Source: Ianthella basta (taxonomy: Eukaryota > Porifera > Demospongiae > Verongiida > Ianthellidae). From it: a DNA stretch of 64,000 bases. Of this stretch, positions 53,164 to 63,385 are shown one piece after another. The position numbers and the translations under genes are program-made. Below the pieces are notes generated by a model that saw only the letters and a list, made by a program, of their open reading frames with translations, did not search any database and was not told the DNA's origin. Within the stretch, counting starts at the first letter, position 1. Each line of letters starts with the position of its first letter. The stretch spans positions 1,802,501-1,866,500 of the forward strand of contig OZ025870.1 of the NCBI GenBank assembly GCA_964019415.1, written 5' to 3'.

Positions 53164-54473
53164 TTTAAACCCTTACCAAACATTGGAATAGTACTATTAA
53201 TAGGGCATGGCTTCAGTATCTGAAGAGTATTGACTGTACAATATAAAGTTGTTTTCATATGTTCTTTGATAGTTGACATTTTCCTTATTATCTTTGAATG
53301 TTGTACCATTAATTGGTGTATACTGTGTCTTGCAATTGTCAGTAATAGTATGTATTACCCCATGCTCAAAAGCGCAGGGGTAAAGCATCGTAAAGTATCG
53401 TTTTGTCATATATTTACCCCACGCGCAATAGAGATCTAGAAAGTGTGTAACTGGCCTGTGTGTATCTGTTCTCGGAGTGTGTGTGGAGGGAGGTGTATAT
53501 ATGCATGGGTGTATGCTTGGTGTAGGGAACATCAAATGGACTGGCTATATAATTATAGTGTATGTACATGTGTATATGGCCATGTATTCCATTAAACAAA
53601 TCAAATCAAAACTGACCAATCAAGTTACTGCATTGAAATTTCCCAACCACAATAGAGCCACCATTAGCCATACTGTATTGTCCCTCATTTTCATATGCAT
53701 CCACATCCACTTGCTTACAACAAAGATAAATCATCCACTAAACTATTAGAAATTTATTCGCTGTCGGTGTCTCTCGTGTGGTTAGAAAATTTGAATGCAG
53801 TACGTTACTTAATTGATTGGACAATTCTGACTCAATCTGCTCCACAAATGGGTATGCATTGTGAGACAATCAACTCGTCAGTTGAAGTCATAATATAGAT
53901 TTCGCCATGGCCACCAATCATACACACTGCATGGTAATCGACTAAACAAAATCGCCATAGGAGTTACGTCATCCCCATACGTAGGTATGGAGTGTATTGA
54001 TCATATAATGACGTACTTTCACTTTTAGTCATGGGACATAATAACTGCATTCAGTTGAGCTTTGATCACATTTACAAGGGAATTTACAAGGGGATTTCCT
54101 GGACTCTAGTCCCGCAGTGACCAATGGTGCCGGTGAAGTTGATCCATCGAGATTCTAGAATTCTTAATCCAGTGAGTTGAGCTGTACTGTGTGCAGCAGA
54201 GTATGCAGAGAGCTAGAGAGGTGTGCAGAATATACAGCATTCTGTAAGACTAGTATAATATATAAATTGTTTAGGACTATATTCTCTGTGAGCATGTTGT
54301 TAGCATACAATATTTGTGGAAAGGAATTTGATCGATAAATGGAGTTTGGAAGTGATCATGAATGGTCAACGCTTGTGCTAACAAATCTTATAATACTTAT
54401 CTAGAACAAATCATCCATGATCGATATCTGCCATGTACATATTGTACCTTACCACTACATCTGTGCAGAAGAG
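53164..54473. other. Spacer before the CARD exon
   Basis: 53660-53850 is a worn copy of the LC3 3' flank (TACTGTATTGTCCC, AACTATTAGAAATTTATTCGCTG, TTGATTGGACA). 53854-54400 shows no gene; the 5' UTR or an upstream exon of the CARD gene may lie here (acceptor CTGTGCAG at 54461-54468). Confidence 0.5.
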
Positions 54474-54880
54474 ATGGCTGATGTAATGGAGAATGATGTC
54501 CCATGGAAGAAATCTCTTAGAATTCACCAACAGGGGCTCAGGACTGGAATCATTGTTCGCAATTTTCTGCCTAGTCTCTGCGAACTGCCAATGACAGAAA
54601 TTGAATATAAACAAGTTGAGGAGAAGACAGACAATATGTCTCAGGTGGATGAGTTGGTGAAGATCCTTCTCACAAAGACAGAAGAGCACTTTAAGAAGTT
54701 CTGCTCAGTCCTTGAGCAAAATGACTATGGTCATTGGGCTAGGAAGTTGAGAGAGAGTGAGGACCTAGTGCAAACACTTACAATTGCTCACATCACGTAT
54801 TCATAGTGTGCACAGCACGTGGACATAAATTATACATACTGCAACACTGTATATATGCATGGGGCCACCTGTGGACAGTG

Positions 54881-54956
<76 letters not shown>

Positions 54957-55167
54957 GTGTGTGTGTGTGTGCACATGTTTGTGTGAGGATGCCACAGCCT
55001 CTGTATGTCCATACATATGCATTAAATATTAGGTTATGTGTAGTGTGTGGTGTGTTTACTTGTATTTGCGCAAATGTCCTTATTTCTCCTGACCAGATCA
55101 GCTAGTGTGACTATAATACATCCATGCAGAGCTCTGCTGTTCATCTGTAATATATGATTGTAACTTT

Positions 55168-55231
<64 letters not shown>

Positions 55232-55488
55232 ATATGCATCGCTCATAGTTACTGAGTAATAATTATATGTAATATACAGTATAATGTCTCAATGACTGGT
55301 AGATAGACCTTGTCTCCTCTTCATTACATAGGGAGAAGCTGAAGATAGGAAAAGAAGTAGCCATATTACTATTTTTCAACAATACCATGCCCCTCAGCGG
55401 TATGACGGTGAGAGAGATCTATGAACAGCAGAAAAATGCCGATGGTCTCCTTTATGTCACATACCAGTCTGACAACATTAAGGGCTGA
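54474..55488 (+). CDS. Predicted CARD / Atg8-C-terminal-half chimera ending in Gly, two exons
   Basis: Exon 1 (54474-54796) starts MADVMENDVPW. Its residues 12-95 fit a CARD six-helix bundle: KKSLRIHQQGLRTGIIVRNF, LPMTEIEYKQVEE, QVDELVKILLTKTEEHFKKF, then CSVLEQNDYGHWARKL. Exon 2 (55332-55488) encodes the last half of an Atg8 fold (AILLFFNNTMPLSGMTVREI, NADGLLYVTYQSDNIKG) and stops right after glycine. Joining at AC|GTATTC and CATAG|G keeps the frame (phase 2) and gives 159 residues. The intron falls at the same residue and phase as LC3 intron 3 when the two proteins are aligned without a gap across it. By my count 20 of 51 exon-2 residues match LC3. The last residues are KG where LC3 has FG. 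CARDs recruit partners in immune and death signalling. The donor is weak, so the fusion is a prediction; without splicing exon 1 ends at TAG 54806. Confidence 0.6.
54883..54971. repeat. (TG)n in the chimera intron
   Basis: About 43 TG units, 87 bases after the donor. Confidence 0.95.
55171..55227. repeat. Second (TG)n in the chimera intron
   Basis: About 28 TG units, 105 bases before the acceptor. Confidence 0.95.
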
Positions 55489-55593
55489 CTGATCCAATTG
55501 CACGGTCTACTTGCATTCAAAACATCCCAATTGTAATCATTTTAATGTGATTCACAAGAATCCATTCATGATCTTCCTGTAATGCACCCTTTC

Positions 55594-55599
55594 AATAAA
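55594..55599 (+). terminator. Poly(A) signal of the chimeric gene
   Basis: AATAAA, 106 bases after the stop codon. Confidence 0.5.
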
Positions 55600-56401
55600 C
55601 AGTCCCAACGCATCACAGCAGCAAAAACAACAACAACAGCAACAACAACAACAACACAGTTCATATCAGACAACTTAAGCTAGCTTGTATAACTTGAATA
55701 ATCTTTTCACATCTTGTGTTGCTACAATTCTGTTATTATTATATAGAGCTAGCTATAAGGATTGCCACTGGTTGCTCTCAATATATATCATTTCAGCCCC
55801 ATTGCCATTTGGCCAATTATAATTAATGTTGAGTTTGATACTAAGTCTTGACATTTTGCAATGATTCCATAATATAATTAGCGCACATTTAGTAGTAGCC
55901 ATAATTATATAATGTCGTGATTCATGCTCTCAATGAAAACAGAAATGGCTCTGTATTATAATTATGCAGCTAGTTTGCTAGCTACATACATTTAGCTAGC
56001 CATGTGCATGCAAAGATCAATTGCAAGCTAGTGTATAATATTATAGTAACTAGCTAGTTAATGGCTTGCATGTAGCTATCATCAATGAGGTGTCTCACAA
56101 AACTACATGTACTATTGCAGAATAAATACACAGGTATAGTAGGAGGGGCTATTTTCAAAACCAAAAGGCAATGTTCATAGCTAGCTAGCTAGCTAGTTCA
56201 AGTTACACATAGCTAACTACTAAACCCACAAGTTTATAGTTATTTAATTCAAGGAAAGTAGGCCTAACTTTCTATACCTTCGGCGTGATTTCTAATGAAT
56301 TGCTCAATTAGAACCCGTGACATAAGCAATTAATTAGATGCGCTGTCACCCTGATCGAGGTTGCATAAAAATTGGCAGCCATTTTTACAAGGTGGCTACA
56401 C
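55600..56401. other. 3' flank of the chimeric gene
   Basis: Includes a CAACAACAACAAC run at about 55627-55656. 55700-55860 resembles the LC3 3' flank at 48400-48535 (TCACATCTTGTGTTGCTAC, AGGATTGCCACTGGT). No gene. Confidence 0.55.
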
Positions 56402-56790
56402 ATGGCGTCTCTACCGAACGTACAGAATTATTTGCTCTGTGTTCTGGGCAGGCTGTGATGCGGTACATGTTGTATTATATATATTGATTTATACTACTTG
56501 ACCTGCATAAAAAAAACTCAATCCCTCTCCCTTGTATTTCCAATTGATATGTGCCAATTATCATGTTCGTAATGGAATATATAGTTTTCGTCTCTGTAGC
56601 TAGCTACCTAGTTATAATTCATCCTTGTCCAATGGGGTACGTCTCTGTGCAGGCTATCTCGTATATAATACAAACCTTGTGGTTATAAGTAATTCGTTTG
56701 GTATGTGTGTGTGTGTGTGTGTGCATGCGTGCGTGCGCGGCATGCAAGTGCCTAGAGAGTTTGAGGAATGGCAAAATTCAAGTGTTTTAA
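56402..56790 (+). pseudogene. NHL gene with almost all of exon 2 deleted
   Basis: Exon 1 survives (MASLPN, then GTACAG), followed by the family intron with a short (TG)n at 56701-56724 and GCATGCAAGTGCCTAGAGAG. The sequence then jumps directly to the last codons of exon 2 (NGKIQVF and TAA at 56767-56790) and the family 3' flank CCTTACCAAACCTTGGTTAACTG. The acceptor and roughly 870 bp of exon 2 are gone. Confidence 0.85.
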
Positions 56791-57290
56791 TTATAAAGCC
56801 TTACCAAACCTTGGTTAACTGTTCTGTGTACTATATATACCTTTAGCATGTATATAGTTAGCTATAGCTTGAAAGTAGCTATTAGCTGTACAATAATATT
56901 ATTGTTTTTTTAATGTGTTCTTTGTTGTGAAACATTTGCCCTATCTTTATGTACCACTGAAGTTATAGCATATAATAAGAAGATGGCATTGTATTAAATG
57001 TAAATTATATTTGTATAATATGATTATGTTTATATCTATATGATCTGTACAGCTGTTTTTTTTCTCTTTTTCTTGCTTGATTTTTTTCAGTCACCTAGCA
57101 ATAATTATAATAGTTAGCTAGCTACTATGAGTTTCATTTTATCAATGTGCCATTTTATTATATCTTATTATAGCTAAAAAATCAGGGGGGGTCAGGGGTC
57201 GGACAAGGTCCTGAGATTGCCAGCACCTCAATAATTGCATTCCTGACATTACAATCATGTCTATTAGCTCACTGTGCTCCAAGGCCGAGT
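56791..57290. other. Gene-free stretch
   Basis: No supported gene. Confidence 0.4.
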
Positions 57291-57930
57291 GTGCCTACCC
57301 TGAGCCATGGCAGGGTCTTGTACTGCATTCGCGCCCCTGGTATGACACGTAAGTACGTAGCCAAGGAGCCATACGGTGAATTGGACTTAGTTGTTGGACC
57401 GCTTTCACGATTGAGTTGTTGCAAGTTATCGCAACGTTTCTTGAGGATTGCCAGCACGCTTAAGCCATTTCTAGCATCCCAGCTGTCGAATGTGACAAAT
57501 CGTGTACAGAACCAAGACAATTGCATGCACATGGCTGCCGATTACACTCCCATTGCAGAAGCAGTCAACCTATCTGATCAGTCTTGCAGTCCTGAAGTGA
57601 TCAATGAGGACTTGCTACCAGCTTCTAAGGAGTGGCTGCCACAGCAGCAATTGCTCAGTAATCAGATTAGGCTCGATCTGTCTCGTAGCCAGCATCAGCG
57701 AAAACTCGTACACCGGCGTTGTAAAAATGCTTGCAAAACCTACCTAGATGCTAGGGAACGGTGGAGAACAGTCCATTTCCTAAAATTTCTTGTCCAACCG
57801 TGTGCTCAGAAGCAAAGAAACAAGCGATGCAACGTGTTTCTCGCAATATATCTGCTCTTAGCTAGTATAGGTAAAATACACAGTAAAGAGCCTGGTAGCG
57901 CAGCCCACGTCGGCCATTTTTCGAACGCAC
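57291..57930 (+). CDS. Unrecognised open frame upstream of NHL gene 3
   Basis: A frame of about 210 codons from ATG or an upstream codon (RVLYCIRAPGMTRKYVAKEP, FLASQLSNVTNRVQNQDN, EWLPQQQLLSNQIRLDLSRS, CKTYLDARERWRTVHFLKFL) that runs into the promoter region of the next gene and stops at 58043. Basic and Gln/Leu-rich, no known motif, no TM helix. In other NHL copies this position holds the shared promoter block with its TATA box, so the segment is an insertion. It may be a transposon-derived or host gene fragment, or a chance ORF; its GC content is higher than the flanks. Confidence 0.35.
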
Positions 57931-57958
57931 GTGACCTTGACCAACCCCCTGGCAAAAA

Positions 57959-58680
57959 ATGGCGTCTGTACCGAAGGTCTGTACGGAATTTTTTGTTTTG
58001 GGGCAGTTGCGGGTGCGGTACATGCTCGTATAGTAGTAGTTGAACGATTTCTCTGTATAAAGCAGGCTATTATATATTATGATGTATACAGCTTCTGTAT
58101 GCGGTTGCTTCCTTTGGAGCTACACAATATTCATACTCCTTGTTGTATGTTTCTCTGCAGTGCTTGAGGAATTAAAAAGTAGGGGTATTTTAGCATGCTT
58201 TTGTAGAAGTAAAGACAACACGGAGTAATCCTTATGATAGCGAACTCCCAAATGGAAGCTAATCTCGAACCCAGACCCCCTCCCAATTATAAAATAGTGG
58301 AATGGGTCTTAGTTCGAGACCAAACGGAAGCAGGGAAGATCGAATGCCCGAATATCAGGCTTCCCACAGTAGCTAGCTAGCTGTATTAACAAACTATTGC
58401 AACTGTATTGATTGACATAAAACATATCCCTTGTGTGCTGAACTAGCCTACTTCATCTAGCTACACACGATCCCCTCCAATCCCCTCCTCCGTATAGCTA
58501 TTTCAAATTGTCAGCAAATATGGCACTTGGCATATTGTGTGGGCAGTAGTGTTTGCCTGCACTAAATACTCACTGTATCACAAGACCCGTCTGATCCTAT
58601 GTCATTTTGCATGCATCCTCACTGTGTAGCTAGATATATGCTACATAGTGATGTGAACGTAGTGTTTGCATAATAATTAC

Positions 58681-58725
<45 letters not shown>

Positions 58726-59705
58726 GCGTGTGCGTGTGCATGTGTGTGTGTGTGTTGCATGCAGGTATCTGGAGAGTTTGTCTGTTCACCAATGTAGCTA
58801 CATAAATTATGAATTATCAATCCTTCTTGCAGTTGCGAGCAGGTCTTGACCCCAGACACATCTCTGAACCTGTGCACACCATTGAAGTGCCCTATAGTGC
58901 TGAACATAACAACGGGTGTGTGTCTTGTTTGGCAGCTTCTAAATGTGGCCTCATGGCAGTTCTGGAGGAGAATGATCGGAAAATGTTCATCTACAATCAC
59001 GAGAAAAGAGATATGCTTGAGTTTCCACTGAACTGTCCTGACTTCTCCCATGCCAACCAAATGGCCTTTGATATGAACAACAGCATCATCATTGCCCAGA
59101 GTGATCGGGACATCTTGCTACGTTTCAATATGAATGGAAAGGCCCTACCCCACCTTGAGGTGCCGGTCAGCAACCCAACTGGGGTTGCTTGCAGTCCGGA
59201 AGGTGATATTTTTGTTTCGGCTGATAACCCACGCACTATTGTGAAGAAGGCAGTGGGACAGTCAAAGTGGGTGACCATCTATCGTTACCAGGAACTTCAA
59301 GATGATGAAGAACGTGAGTATCGGGGTGAATTTGACCCCACACGGTTCACTCCTGGGCAGTTGTTCGTTGGCAGTGGTGGTGAGCTTTTTGTTGCCACTG
59401 GCAACTGCATTAATGTGTTGAGCACCTTTGATGGTAAACTGAAGCGGCAGATTGCGAATGACATGTACAGAGGTTTTGCGCTATGCAAGGTGTTGGGAGT
59501 CTTTGCTACAGGAGATGACTACCTTTTTGCAAGCAGAGAAGACCGTTGTGTCCATGTGTTCACAACTGATGGTATGTACTTGAATAAATTTGGAGGGGAT
59601 GAAGATGGACCCGCATTGTTCCAACAGCCGTTTGGGATAGCAGTGGACTGGAATGGATACCTGTTCATCTCTGATATTGAAAATGGCAAAATTCAAGTGT
59701 TTTAA
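57959..59705 (+). CDS. NHL-repeat beta-propeller protein, array copy 3
   Basis: Exon 1 (57959-57976) encodes MASVPK before GTCTGT. Exon 2 (58833-59705) starts LRAGLDPRHISEPVHTIEVP. 296 residues, six NHL blades. The loop is QDDEEREYRGEFD. Blade 5 differs sharply from the other copies: QIANDMYRGFALCKVLGVFA replaces QIGCDRYRDG.LSKVEGIFA, and FASREDRCVHVF replaces the usual FVCS. The promoter block with TATA box found before copies 1 and 2 is absent; an unrelated open frame lies there instead, so expression may differ. No internal stop. Confidence 0.83.
58683..58757. repeat. (TG)n in intron of NHL gene 3
   Basis: About 35 TG units with GCGTGC interruptions, ending 75 bases before the acceptor. 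Confidence 0.95.
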
Positions 59706-59972
59706 ACATTGGAATAGTACTATTAATAGGGCATGGCTTCAGTATGTGGAGAGTATTGACTGTACGAATTAATGTTATATTCATGTGTTCTTTAATAGTT
59801 GACATTTGCCTTATTTTTATGAACGTTGTGCCATTGATGCATGTATACTGTATCTTGCGGTTGTCAGTAATAGTATTTTTAATTTAGTGTTTTAAGTCTG
59901 TCTTAATTACTTATTTGTACAAATTTATTCTAGCTAATATATGACATATATAATAGGATACCAGATAGTGTA

Positions 59973-60557
59973 ATGGCAGCAGGCGACCAACGGCGCATGA
60001 AGAAAGCAGCTGAGAATGTGCCAGCGCTGGAGGAGGTTGTTGAATCTGATGCATCCAATGGGAAGCTGCATGAGGGAAGAGGAGAAACTGCCGATGGCGA
60101 AAGAGTCCTGTGCTTTTGTGGGAATGATCGTGAGTTCGGTGAGATGGCGTGCTGCAAACTGTGTTAGGGGTGGTTTCATTTTCGGTGTATGCGGGTTAAG
60201 GAGAAGGTAGATCTGCTGGGGAAGAGGGATTTTGTGTGCTGTTTCTGCTTGGCGTCAAAAACTCTTGTGCTGTTGAGGGAGGTTGAGACGTTGAAGGAAG
60301 AGGTGAGGGAGTTGCGAGGTGTGATAAAGGTTCCCAGGCTCCCACTCTCTAATGAAAGAAGTCACGAGGATGCTGGAGAAGCCAACACCAAGAAGCTGGC
60401 TTGCCCTGATAGTAGTGACAGTGCGGTGGTGCGTAGGGGGCAGCTGGAGGTGCGTTATTCGGCGAAAAAGTCGAAAGTAACGTCAGAAAACAGAAAGAAA
60501 CCATACTCCCAATCTCTGTCCAACACGGCCAGGTACATCTCTGTTCATGCTATCTAG
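59973..60557 (+). pseudogene. PHD-finger plus coiled-coil ORF with an amber stop, probably LINE ORF1
   Basis: One frame runs from ATG 59973 to 60557 with a single TAG at 60165-60167. Before the stop is VLCFCGNDREFGEMACCKLC, after it GWFHFRCM and DFVCCFCLASK. Together these give the C4HC3 spacing of a PHD finger, with the stop in the loop before the conserved tryptophan. A leucine heptad stretch (LLREVETLKEEVRELRG) follows. PHD plus coiled coil is typical of ORF1 in CR1-like LINEs. It sits between NHL copies 3 and 4, exactly where copy 4 should have its first exon. Confidence 0.65.
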
Positions 60558-60592
60558 TATGTGATACACGTTTGGTGGTTATAAAATTGTAT

Positions 60593-60593
60593 T

Positions 60594-60627
<34 letters not shown>

Positions 60628-60646
60628 TACGTGTGTGTGTGTGTGC

Positions 60647-60701
<55 letters not shown>

Positions 60702-60713
60702 GTGTGTGTGTGT
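60593..60713. repeat. (TG)n upstream of NHL gene 4 exon
   Basis: TG tract with several GTAC and GCGTGC interruptions, ending 76 bases before the acceptor. Confidence 0.95.
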
Positions 60714-60789
60714 TGCATGCAAGCACCTGGAGAGTTATAGCTACATACATAATCCAGTCTTGTCAATCAATTCCTTATTTTTCTTGTAG

Positions 60790-61680
60790 TTACAAACAGG
60801 TCTTGACCCCAGGCACATCCGTGAACCTGTGCACACCATTGAAGTGCCCTATAGTGCTGAACATAACAGCGGGTTTGTGTCTGGTTTGGCAGCTTCTAAA
60901 TGTGGCCTCATGGCAGTTCTGGAGGAGTATGATCAGAAGCTGTACATCTACAATCACGAGAGAAGAGTTGTGCTCGAGTTCCCGCTGAACTGCCCTAACG
61001 TCTGCTATGCCAACCAAATAGCTTTTGATATGTATAACAACATTATCATTGCTCAAGGTGATCAGGGCACCTTGCTGCGTTTCAATATGAATGGTAAGGC
61101 CCTACCTCACCTTGTGGTGCCGGTCAAGAACCCAACTGGTGTTGCTTGCAGTCCGGAAGGTGATATTTTCATTTCATCCAATGATCCATGTACCATTGTG
61201 AAGAAGGTAGTGGGACAGTCAAAGTGGGTGACCATCTATCAAAGCCAGAAAGGTGACCGTGATCAAGATGAGTATCAGGGTGGCAAAGATGAAGTGTACC
61301 ATGACTTTGACCCCTCGCGGTTCGCTCCTGGGCAGATGTCTGTTGGCAGTGGTTGTGAGCTGTTTGTTGCCACTGACAACTGCATTAATGTGTTGAGCAC
61401 CTTTGATGGTAAACTGAAGCGGAAGATAGGCTGTGATAGATACAGAGAAGGAAAGCTATCAAAGGTGGAAGGAATCTTTCCGACAGGAGATGGCTACCTG
61501 TTTGTATGCAGTTGTGACCATAACGTCCAAGTGTTCACAACTGATGGTGAGTACTTGAATGAATTTGGAGGGGTAGAAGACGATGTAAAATTGTTCCAGC
61601 AGCCGTTTATGATAGCAATAGATTGTAATGAATATCTACTTATCTGTGATGTTTCGACCATCGACATTCAAGTGTTTTGA
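60790..61680 (+). CDS. NHL-repeat beta-propeller exon, array copy 4, no own first exon
   Basis: Acceptor TTCTTGTAG (60781-60789) opens LQTGLDPRHIREPVHTIEVP. 296 codons, six blades, stop TGA. It is the most divergent copy: loop KGDRDQDEYQGGKDEVYHD, ISSNDPCTIVKKVVG in blade 3, and a changed last blade (MIAIDCNEYLLICDVSTIDI replacing GIAVDWNGYLFISD). No MASxPK exon is present between 59705 and 60789; the PHD ORF occupies that place. The exon could be spliced to the first exon of copy 3, since both junctions are phase 0, or be silent. Confidence 0.7.
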   Translation, partial: LQTGLDPRHIREPVHTIEVPYSAEHNSGFVSGLAASKCGLMAVLEEYDQKLYIYNHERRVVLEFPLNCPNVCYANQIAFDMYNNIIIAQGDQGTLLRFNMNGKALPHLVVPVKNPTGVACSPEGDIFISSNDPCTIVKKVVGQSKWVTIYQSQKGDRDQDEYQGGKDEVYHDFDPSRFAPGQMSVGSGCELFVATDNCINVLSTFDGKLKRKIGCDRYREGKLSKVEGIFPTGDGYLFVCSCDHNVQVFTTDGEYLNEFGGVEDDVKLFQQPFMIAIDCNEYLLICDVSTIDIQVF

Positions 61681-61862
61681 AACCATTAACCCCAAACCTT
61701 GGTTAACTGTACTAGCTACATAGCTATAATTGTATAGCTAGCTAGCACATACAGACCTAGGCTTGACTGTAACGCTACATTATTTTTGTTCAGTAGACTT
61801 ATTCTATGTTTTTATGTATCATTGAAGTAAACTGTGTCTTGCATTTGTGAGTGATATTAGCA

Positions 61863-61868
61863 AATAAA
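61863..61868 (+). terminator. Poly(A) signal of NHL gene 4
   Basis: AATAAA, 183 bases after the stop. Confidence 0.45.
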
Positions 61869-62056
61869 TAAGAAAAATAGCTAGCCTTGTAGCTATTTAA
61901 TTTGTTGTGTGAATTTAATTTAACGAATGAATTAATGTGTATGTAACTATTTCACAGACATTTCCATGCATTTCGGTGCGATTATTTTCATGTTACTTAA
62001 TATTATGTGTAAAATGACGTAACCCTTCCTGATGATGTGGTTGCCCAAGATTGGCA

Positions 62057-62079
62057 GCCATTTTACGATGTAAAATGGC
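62057..62079. promoter_or_regulatory. Perfect 10-bp hairpin over the NHL start codon
   Basis: GCCATTTTAC, GAT, GTAAAATGGC. The ATG (62075-62077) lies in the right arm. GCCATTTT/AAAATGGC is also the YY1 core on both strands. Confidence 0.5.
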
Positions 62080-62092
62080 GTCTCTACCGAAG
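62075..62092 (+). CDS. NHL array copy 5, first exon only (rest beyond the window)
   Basis: MASLPK followed by donor GTATGGAATTTG, as in copies 1 and 2. At 63655-64000 the family intron end is present (TCTCTGTCCAACAGGGCCAGG, CATGCTATCTAGTTCGTGATAC, TG tract), and the window stops at TTTTTTCTTG, two or three bases short of the expected acceptor. Exon 2 should begin just outside the window. The intron would be about 1.9 kb, longer than in copies 1-3. Confidence 0.65.
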
Positions 62093-62734
62093 GTATGGAA
62101 TTTGTTTCTGTATGATATTTCTGTGTTCTGAGCAGGTGGTGGGTGCTGTACATGCTCGTAGTTGTATGCTATCTTACGTATTGCAATTTTAAGCAGAATC
62201 TCTCGGTAAAGAAGCTTAAGGCTATTCATATGTACGTGATGTAGCTTTTTGTGCCGTTACTTTCTGTTTGGACTGCGCATGACTAGCTATTCGGATCCCT
62301 CCCTATTGTACTGGTTGTTAGTTCTTTCCTACAGTGCGTGAGGAGGAGGAGATCCTTTAGTAAAGGTATACGTCAGATCTCCTCACTGTAGCGAACTCTA
62401 GAGTGCAATGCAAGCTCGATGGGGGCATAGAGTAGCTACAGGTAGTGCAAGCAGCGCTAGCGAAGAAGGCCCGACTAGCTGTCAGACTTTCCTTAGTAAC
62501 TACGAGCATTAACTACGTTTGAGTTGTTGTTGCTAGCTATTCGTTGTGAGTTGAAATGTTGCTGAGAGTCATGCAGAGGTACTCCGATTTGTCCTGCTTC
62601 CTCCAAAGTATTACCAACTCCAGGCTGTTCGAAGGGTACAGAAGAGAACCCTTTTTGCTCCTCAAGCTACTTGGCTAACCCCCCACCTGCGTGTTCAAAT
62701 TTGGCAGTCAAACTGCATCCCTAGCTTTGCTACA

Positions 62735-62739
<5 letters not shown>
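62093..62739. other. First part of the intron of NHL copy 5
   Basis: No gene. 62570-62700 on the plus strand (LQRYSDLSCF-like, then TGCTCCTCAAGCTACTTGGC) resembles nothing recognised. Confidence 0.35.

Positions 62740-62813
<74 letters not shown>
62740..62813. repeat. (CA)n in the intron of NHL copy 5
   Basis: About 36 CA units. Confidence 0.95.
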
Positions 62814-62814
<1 letters not shown>

Positions 62815-63159
62815 ATCGAATGATATAATTGCCAAGTTCATATCTCTAGATAGCCTGCACAGAGAGATACACCCCGTTGGACTAGGATACACACAGAAGG
62901 GTACATACGTAGGGATGGAAATAATCCTCTTAAATATGAACACCTTCTCAACATGCAGGGAGAGGTCTTGCGATACAAGTGTGTATACAATACATGCAAA
63001 TGCTACCCTTCACACAACATGATAAGTGACACATGTCAATGTGAAATATGGGGAGGGATCGAGGGGGATTTTGTGCAGTTCACGTATTATAGAACAAATA
63101 CATACATGCATTGTGATCCATTCAAAAGCCACCCCCCCCCCCCCCCCCACACACACACA

Positions 63160-63285
63160 CGCAGGCACATAGTCTCGTACCCAGACCGCTTTCTCCCCTC
63201 CATTTTTATATTATGACGTCCGCGCATGATGTCACAATTAAATGGCTGGCGGACGGGTAGGGTCTGGGTACAAGACTAGCTGGCA
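63160..63285. mobile_element. MITE-like inverted repeat
   Basis: AGTCTCGTACCCAGACC at the left and GGTCTGGGTACAAGACTAG at the right. Inside are CCGCGCATGATGTCACAAT and GGCGGACGGGTAG. No coding region. Confidence 0.75.
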
Positions 63286-63385
63286 CATATAATATCCTGC
63301 TCACACAATGTCAATTAAACAATGTACGGCCTCCGCGCGTGTGTGTGGTATACAAACATGGAGTGTTTGTTCGCTAATTTAATGT

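Noticed and set aside
54755..54775. Donor GTGAGG in the CARD exon as the true 3' end
   Set aside because: It is phase 1 and would put exon 2 into a frame with an immediate stop; the GTATTC donor keeps the frame and matches the LC3 intron position.
57291..58043. N-terminal extension of NHL gene 3 through the 57291 frame
   Set aside because: The frame passes the MASVPK exon in a different phase and ends at 58043; the 18-nt exon is conserved in other copies without this extension.
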